Positions 15,806 to 19,141 of a stretch of DNA of 19,141 bases are shown here, in pieces. Below the pieces are notes generated by a model that was not told the DNA's origin, made no database searches, and saw only the letters and a program-made list of their open reading frames with translations. The stretch is from Gemmatimonadota bacterium. Its GTDB lineage: Bacteria; Latescibacterota; UBA2968; UBA8231. Within the stretch, counting starts at the first letter, position 1, and the number at the start of each line of letters is the position of its first letter. The position numbers were made by a program, and so were the translations under genes. The stretch is from positions 1 to 19,141 of the forward strand of contig PATE01000111.1 of the NCBI GenBank assembly GCA_002712305.1, written 5' to 3'.

Positions 15806-15970
15806 CCAAGGCCAGGATCATCGGCAAGACCAGAGTACGCCTCCGGGTTAAACGTCTGCGCCGTGCACTGCGTCGAAGTGGCGGTGATGCTGGGAGGCAT
15901 CATTCGTTGAACGACCGGGGTCACCGGCGACGACCGATGAGGTCAGCGCCACAGATTAGGAGTTTGGACA
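15806..15970. promoter_or_regulatory. Divergent intergenic region, MFS gene and Spy-like operon
   Basis: These 165 bases must hold promoters for the MFS gene (minus) and the Spy-like operon (plus). I see no convincing -35/-10 pair. The clearest element is AGGAG eight bases before the ATG at 15971, a strong ribosome-binding site for the first exported protein. Confidence 0.4.
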
Positions 15971-16498
15971 ATGAGAACATCTCTCATCGTGGGAATGTTG
16001 GGTGCAGCTGCGCTGTGTTTGACCGTTGCCGATGCCGCCGATGCAGGCTCACGTCGCGGCGGCCGTGAGGGCCACGGCGGCAGAGGCTTGTGTGGAAGCG
16101 GACCGACGGGCATCGACGTCGAGCAACGAGATGCCCGGCATGCTGAGCGGCGGGCCTCCTTGGCCGATGCCCTTGAATTGACGGACGAACAGATCGCCGC
16201 CTGGGACCTGCTGCGCGAGGATGCCCAGCAGGCCAAGGATGACTTGTGTGCCGCTGGGGAAGTGAGCCGTGAGGATGCTCGTGCGCTGCGCACCTCCCGA
16301 CACGAGGTCTTCGTCTCCATTCTGACCCAGGACCAGCAGGAGGCATTGAAGAGTCTGCGACAGGAACGTCGGTCGGCTCGTGGGCCTCACGACAGAGCAG
16401 ATGATGATGAGCCAACTTCTGAAGAGGCGATCGAAGGTGCTAGCAAGGCCGCCGTCGCCAACACGACGTGGGCTGAAATCAAGATGGAAGCCCGCTAG
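15971..16498 (+). CDS. Exported Spy/CpxP-like (LTXXQ) protein with W-x-x-I-K tail
   Basis: Predicted periplasmic protein of 175 aa. The N-terminus MRTSLIVGMLGAAALCLTVADAADAG is a signal peptide. A Gly/Arg-rich linker with two Cys follows, then a helical region with LADALELTDEQIAAWDLLRE (65-84) and VSILTQDQQEALKSLRQER (115-133). These are the paired LTxxQ-type motifs of the Spy/CpxP fold, a periplasmic chaperone/stress sensor. It is more divergent than true Spy. It ends ANTTWAEIKMEAR; the TTWAEIK motif recurs in the next protein as TSWGDVK. A strong ribosome-binding site precedes the ATG. First gene of a two-gene operon with a terminator after the second. A role in envelope stress or metal sensing is inferred from family only. 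Confidence 0.75.
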   Translation: MRTSLIVGMLGAAALCLTVADAADAGSRRGGREGHGGRGLCGSGPTGIDVEQRDARHAERRASLADALELTDEQIAAWDLLREDAQQAKDDLCAAGEVSREDARALRTSRHEVFVSILTQDQQEALKSLRQERRSARGPHDRADDDEPTSEEAIEGASKAAVANTTWAEIKMEAR

Positions 16499-16537
16499 GG
16501 ATTGGCCGTCGCCACCGAAAGATTCGAGAGGAAGACG

Positions 16538-17266
16538 ATGATGAAACGAATCATGACTCTAGGCGCTACGGCGCTGGTGCTTGTGCTGATGTTGGACGCA
16601 TCCGAGGCGCAGCGCCCAGGCCGGGGATCCGAGAGCCGGGTCGGCGGCGACGGCGCAGGACGTCTCGCCGAAGCTCTGTCACTGACCGCAGATCAACAGG
16701 CTCAGCTCAAGTCACTTCGTCAGCAAATGCACGAACAGATGGAGTCTCTGCGCCAACAGGGAACAGAGCTGCGCAGCGAAGCCAGATCTCTCCGCGATCA
16801 ACACCGGCAACAGGTCAGATCGATTCTCACACCGGAGCAGCAGCAGGCACTGGCTCAGTTGAAGGCCGATCGGCCCGTTGGTCCGAGGGGCAGTGAGCGT
16901 GCCGGTCGACGGGCACGCGGGCGTCGGTTGGCAGAAAAACTGCAACTAACGCAGGAGCAGAGAGACGCGATGCAAGACTTGCGACGAGTCCATCGCCAAC
17001 AGGTGCAGGAGCTACGCGATGGTGCTTCCCGTGAGGACTTGCGTGCCCTGCACCAGGAGCACCGCGACTCGATGCGACAGGTGCTCACCGAGCAGCAGCG
17101 CCAGACGCTGGATCAGCTCCGCGCCGCGCGCCAGTCAAGCAAGCGCAGACCTCGGCGTGAAAGGCAACTCCCGCCTGATGGCGATCCATCGTTGGATGGA
17201 TCCGCCAGACCCGGTGTAGAGGGCACCAGTTGGGGGGATGTAAAGGAATCCGTCGACGGAGGGTGA
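16538..17266 (+). CDS. Exported protein with two tandem Spy/LTXXQ-like repeats
   Basis: Predicted periplasmic protein of 242 aa. The ATG at 16538 is chosen (preceded by GAGAGGAAG) because it begins the signal peptide MMKRIMTLGATALVLVLMLDASEA; the open frame extends only 12 codons further up. Two copies of a unit of roughly 87 aa follow. Copy one has LAEALSLTADQQAQLKSL (43-60) and VRSILTPEQQQAL (93-105). Copy two has LAEKLQLTQEQRDAMQDL (131-148) and MRQVLTEQQRQTL (179-191). The units resemble CpxP/Spy LTxxQ domains and are extremely rich in Gln, Arg and Glu, so coiled-coil-like helices are expected. The C-terminus carries TSWGDVK (230-236), matching the tail of the preceding gene. Spacing to that gene is 39 bases: one operon, probably with internal duplication. 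Confidence 0.78.
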   Translation: MMKRIMTLGATALVLVLMLDASEAQRPGRGSESRVGGDGAGRLAEALSLTADQQAQLKSLRQQMHEQMESLRQQGTELRSEARSLRDQHRQQVRSILTPEQQQALAQLKADRPVGPRGSERAGRRARGRRLAEKLQLTQEQRDAMQDLRRVHRQQVQELRDGASREDLRALHQEHRDSMRQVLTEQQRQTLDQLRAARQSSKRRPRRERQLPPDGDPSLDGSARPGVEGTSWGDVKESVDGG

Positions 17267-17300
17267 GACAGACAGCAAGGCGATTGTGCGGTCGTTGATT

Positions 17301-17333
17301 AGGAGGGTCACGGAGGGCGTGACCCTCCTTTTC
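17301..17333 (+). terminator. Strong intrinsic terminator after the Spy-like operon
   Basis: AGGAGGGTCACG (17301-17312) pairs with CGTGACCCTCCT (17318-17329), a perfect 12-base stem around the loop GAGGG, followed by a short T run. It lies 35 bases after the stop of the second Spy-like gene and just before the end of the convergent DUF1016-like gene. Confidence 0.9.
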
Positions 17334-17352
17334 CATTGAAGCCTCCGTCGGT

Positions 17353-18294
17353 TTATGGCGCCGCGCCGATGAGGCTGTTGAGATGATGGCCTTCGGCAAT
17401 GACTTGCTGTGCTTCGGCCGTGGAGTCGTCGTGCCCGAACAGATCGACGTCCGCAGGCGGTCCGGGGTGGTCCACGGTGATGGCCAGCCGACGCCCCTGG
17501 AGCAAAGCCTTGAGACGACCGCGGCCACCGTCGTCGGTGGAGGCGGGCACAATACCTCTGAGGGTCAGCCGTAGACGCTGTTCGAGCTGCGGTTCCACGA
17601 ACTGAGGTAGCAGTTGGGCAACGCCCGTCAACTGATGCGCAGATAGAGCCTGGGCATCACGCAGGGGATATGCGTACAACCGCTGGTGAGCCGCGCCCCA
17701 GACGGGGCGCAGATCGATGCCTTGCGGTGTGGGAGACAGTTCAACCAGAAGCCGGCTGCCGGTCGTATCCAGCAGACGCTGGGTGCGATCACTGATCGGA
17801 CCCAGAGACGCAACCGACATGTGGAGATGGAATCCAAGGTCGAGGGTAGGCGCGTGACCCGGGAGCAGCTGATACGTCCATGGACGGCCGCGTCGAGGCG
17901 TCAGGGCAGAGGATTTCTCACATTGCCGCACCTGAGCCTGCAGATGCCTAACACTCCAGCGGTGGGCTCGGGTCTGATCCAACAGGCGCAGAAGATCATC
18001 GTCGCGGGTCAGGGTCGCCAGGACCCGGCAATGGCTCCAGGCCAGGCCTGACCACGTGGTCAAATTCGGCAGGCGTAGATAGAACCGCCGGGCACGGTAG
18101 AGGGTCCTCGTATGCAGGTGTAGACGTTGGGCCAGAGAACCGATACTGTCCTGACCGTATCCGGACCGTGGTCCCAACTGCTCGTGAATCAGGCGTCCCA
18201 GCTCCCAGTAGGCCCGCGCCTTTCGCTCCCCTTGGTCAGACTGAGAGTTGACAATCTGAGCCGCCGCCACCAATTGCTCTTCCGCCGTCGCCAC
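17353..18294 (-). CDS. Protein with DUF1016/YhcG-like N-terminal region, unknown C-terminal domain
   Basis: A 313-aa protein. Residues ~25-100 read ARAYWELGRLIHEQLGP, then SGYGQDSIGSLAQRLHLHTRTLYRARRFY and WSGLAWSHCRVLATL. This order (a W-x-x-G-x-x-I helix, YG, an HTH-like segment, R-x-x-R-x-F-Y, then a W-S-H motif) resembles the DUF1016 N-terminal domain found in YhcG-type proteins. The rest does not look like the PD-(D/E)XK nuclease half of YhcG. It has LDLGFHLHMSVASLGP, a basic region and an ending FGHDDSTAEAQQVIAEGHHL. The ATG at 18294 lies two bases after the response-regulator stop, so the two are surely co-translated. A DNA-binding output role for that regulator is an inference. It ends in TAA and is convergent with the Spy-like operon. 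Confidence 0.7.
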   Translation of the reverse strand: MATAEEQLVAAAQIVNSQSDQGERKARAYWELGRLIHEQLGPRSGYGQDSIGSLAQRLHLHTRTLYRARRFYLRLPNLTTWSGLAWSHCRVLATLTRDDDLLRLLDQTRAHRWSVRHLQAQVRQCEKSSALTPRRGRPWTYQLLPGHAPTLDLGFHLHMSVASLGPISDRTQRLLDTTGSRLLVELSPTPQGIDLRPVWGAAHQRLYAYPLRDAQALSAHQLTGVAQLLPQFVEPQLEQRLRLTLRGIVPASTDDGGRGRLKALLQGRRLAITVDHPGPPADVDLFGHDDSTAEAQQVIAEGHHLNSLIGAAP

Positions 18295-18296
18295 CC

Positions 18297-18728
18297 TCAG
18301 GCCTCCACGTCAGCAGCCGAGCCGCCCAGTGCCAGATGGATCACCTTGAGCAATCGATCGGTGGCGATGGGCTTGCGCAACACGCCGGCGACTTTCTGAC
18401 CCGTCTGCTTGAACTCAGTGCTGGCCGATTCGGTGCAGACCACAACCTTCACTTCCGGATCCAGCTGTTGCAGCTTCGCCAGGACCGCCTCGCCCTGCAC
18501 GTCTTCCAGGACCATATCGAGGATGACGATGGCGATTTCCCGCTGCCTTTCGAGGAACAGCTTCAGCCCCGCGATTCCGGCATCTGCCTCGATCACCTCG
18601 AACCCGTAGTACTCCAGATTGAGCGACAAGGTCTTGCGAGCTATGGCAGAGTCGTCGATGACCAGCACGGCCTGTTTGCCGCCCTGTGTGGCCAGGACCT
18701 TGCTGATGTCGATGTTGAGTTTGCCCAT
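18297..18728 (-). CDS. Stand-alone response regulator receiver (CheY-like)
   Basis: A single receiver domain of 143 aa with a short N-terminal extension (MGKLNIDISKVLATQGGKQ). The complete phosphorylation site is present: acidic pair Asp25-Asp26 in VLVIDDSAIARKTL, phosphoacceptor Asp71 in IVILDMVLEDVQG, the switch Thr99 in VVVCTES and Lys119 in GVLRKPI. No DNA-binding or enzymatic output domain is attached, so signalling must go through a partner protein. The obvious candidate is the DUF1016-like protein encoded two bases downstream. The ATG at 18728 is preceded by AGGT at a suitable distance. The kinase is not in this window; the PAS kinase fragment at 10760-11203 is truncated and could not serve. 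Confidence 0.92.
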   Translation of the reverse strand: MGKLNIDISKVLATQGGKQAVLVIDDSAIARKTLSLNLEYYGFEVIEADAGIAGLKLFLERQREIAIVILDMVLEDVQGEAVLAKLQQLDPEVKVVVCTESASTEFKQTGQKVAGVLRKPIATDRLLKVIHLALGGSAADVEA

Positions 18729-18965
18729 CGTCTACCTGGCCGTCGCTGGGGGCCGCCATCGAGGTTGTGCTACCAAGATATCCTGATCTCCGCCACTAGA
18801 CGGTGTTTCTCAGATCGAGTGACGATTCGGATACGAGGGTCAATCTGGGTCCTGATGTCACCTCGGGCAAGCGCTCCCGCCACCACCATGGGAAGAAGAT
18901 CGTAGATTAGGGGACTACCGATTCTGCCCAGAGATCTTCAAGACCATCGCCAACAAAAACGACGA

Positions 18966-19133
18966 ATGACAACGATCTCCGACCCGATCGTCACCAGCAC
19001 TCTGTCAGACGATGTGGTCCAGCATCTTCGTAGTTCGCTGACAAAGGATCGCAAATCGGCCACGCGACGAGACCGTTTTGTCAGCCTGGCTCTGGCTGTG
19101 CGCGATCGCCTGATTGTGCCCGGCCCGTCCTGA
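18966..19133 (+). pseudogene. Glycogen phosphorylase-like N-terminus, stops early
   Basis: Reading from an ATG at 18966 gives MTTISDPIVTSTLSDDVVQH followed by LRSSLTKDRKSATRRDRFVS and LALAVRDRLI, then VPGPS and a TGA at 19131. The pattern H-L-x(3)-L-x-K-D ... A-T-x-R-D ... L-A-x-A-V-R-D-R-L matches the opening of glycogen/alpha-glucan phosphorylases, which continue into a catalytic domain of about 800 residues. Here the family resemblance ends right after VRDRL and the frame closes. The alternative frames over the last 25 bases do not restore an expected E-R-W motif. Either the gene is broken by a rearrangement or indel, or the window edge hides a more complex structure. The stretch 18729-18965 upstream holds no recognisable gene. 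Confidence 0.5.
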
Positions 19134-19141
19134 TGTCTTCG

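Noticed and set aside
14766-15827. Minus-strand frame of 353 codons overlapping the MFS gene
   Set aside because: Arg/Asp-rich shadow in a neighbouring frame of a clear twelve-helix transporter.
17353-18294. YhcG-type PD-(D/E)XK nuclease linked to restriction or defence
   Set aside because: Only the N-terminal region resembles DUF1016; I cannot find the nuclease motifs in the C-terminal part and there are no restriction-modification genes nearby.
1-19141. Mobile element, prophage, CRISPR array, tRNA or rRNA
   Set aside because: No transposase, integrase, terminal inverted repeats, regularly spaced repeats or tRNA/rRNA-like sequence could be recognised by reading.

Overview
This is a GC-rich bacterial chromosome segment from a Gram-negative-type organism. 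It encodes Spy/CpxP-like periplasmic proteins, an AmpD-like amidase, a cyclopropane-fatty-acid synthase relative and a flagellin. There is no phage, plasmid, IS element, tRNA, rRNA or CRISPR signal. The flagellin style, the several enolase-superfamily enzymes and the W-x-x-[IV]-K tails on secreted proteins remind me of little-cultured lineages (Latescibacterota, Tectomicrobia or deltaproteobacterial relatives). That placement is an impression, not a result. Ordinary genes here end in TAG, TGA or TAA, so TAG looks like a normal stop.

Layout. 264-2887 (minus) is a compact three-gene ABC exporter: an ATPase and two ABC-2 permeases. 2940-4532 (minus) is a PYROXD2/phytoene-desaturase-like FAD oxidoreductase. 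4533-5134 is disordered and contains the C-terminal half of a response-regulator receiver domain on the plus strand. 5169-8251 (minus) is a tightly coupled run: a fatty-acid cyclopropane synthase-like methyltransferase, an AmpD-like amidase and a galactonate-dehydratase-like enolase enzyme. Both internal joints are 4-base GTGA overlaps, and the last gene carries a frameshift near its N-terminus. A divergent RsmC-like methyltransferase follows (8344-8940), then three unrecognised small genes (8978-10688).

10760-11679 is a wrecked region. The N-terminal PAS part of a sensor kinase runs tail-to-tail into the 3'-truncated beginning of a flagellin gene, and the flagellin also has two in-frame TAG codons where glutamine is expected. 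A zinc-finger/coiled-coil protein with a clear intrinsic terminator follows on the minus strand.

12446-14508 (plus) is a DgcN-DgcA pair, predicted to convert D-glutamate through N-acetyl-D-glutamate to N-acetyl-L-glutamate. A convergent MFS transporter follows (14555-15805). 15971-17266 is a two-gene operon of exported Spy/LTXXQ-like proteins ending in a strong terminator. 17353-18728 (minus) is a stand-alone response regulator coupled to a protein with a DUF1016-like N-terminus. The window ends in the first ~50 codons of a glycogen-phosphorylase-like gene that stops early.

Overall theme: metabolic and envelope genes look intact, whereas motility and signalling genes (flagellin, PAS kinase, receiver domain) plus one enolase gene and possibly glgP are fragments. 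This suggests ongoing gene decay, for example loss of motility, or alternatively metagenome assembly error at the breakpoints. No clearly new defence or mobile system is visible. The most unusual intact unit is the response regulator/DUF1016-like pair.
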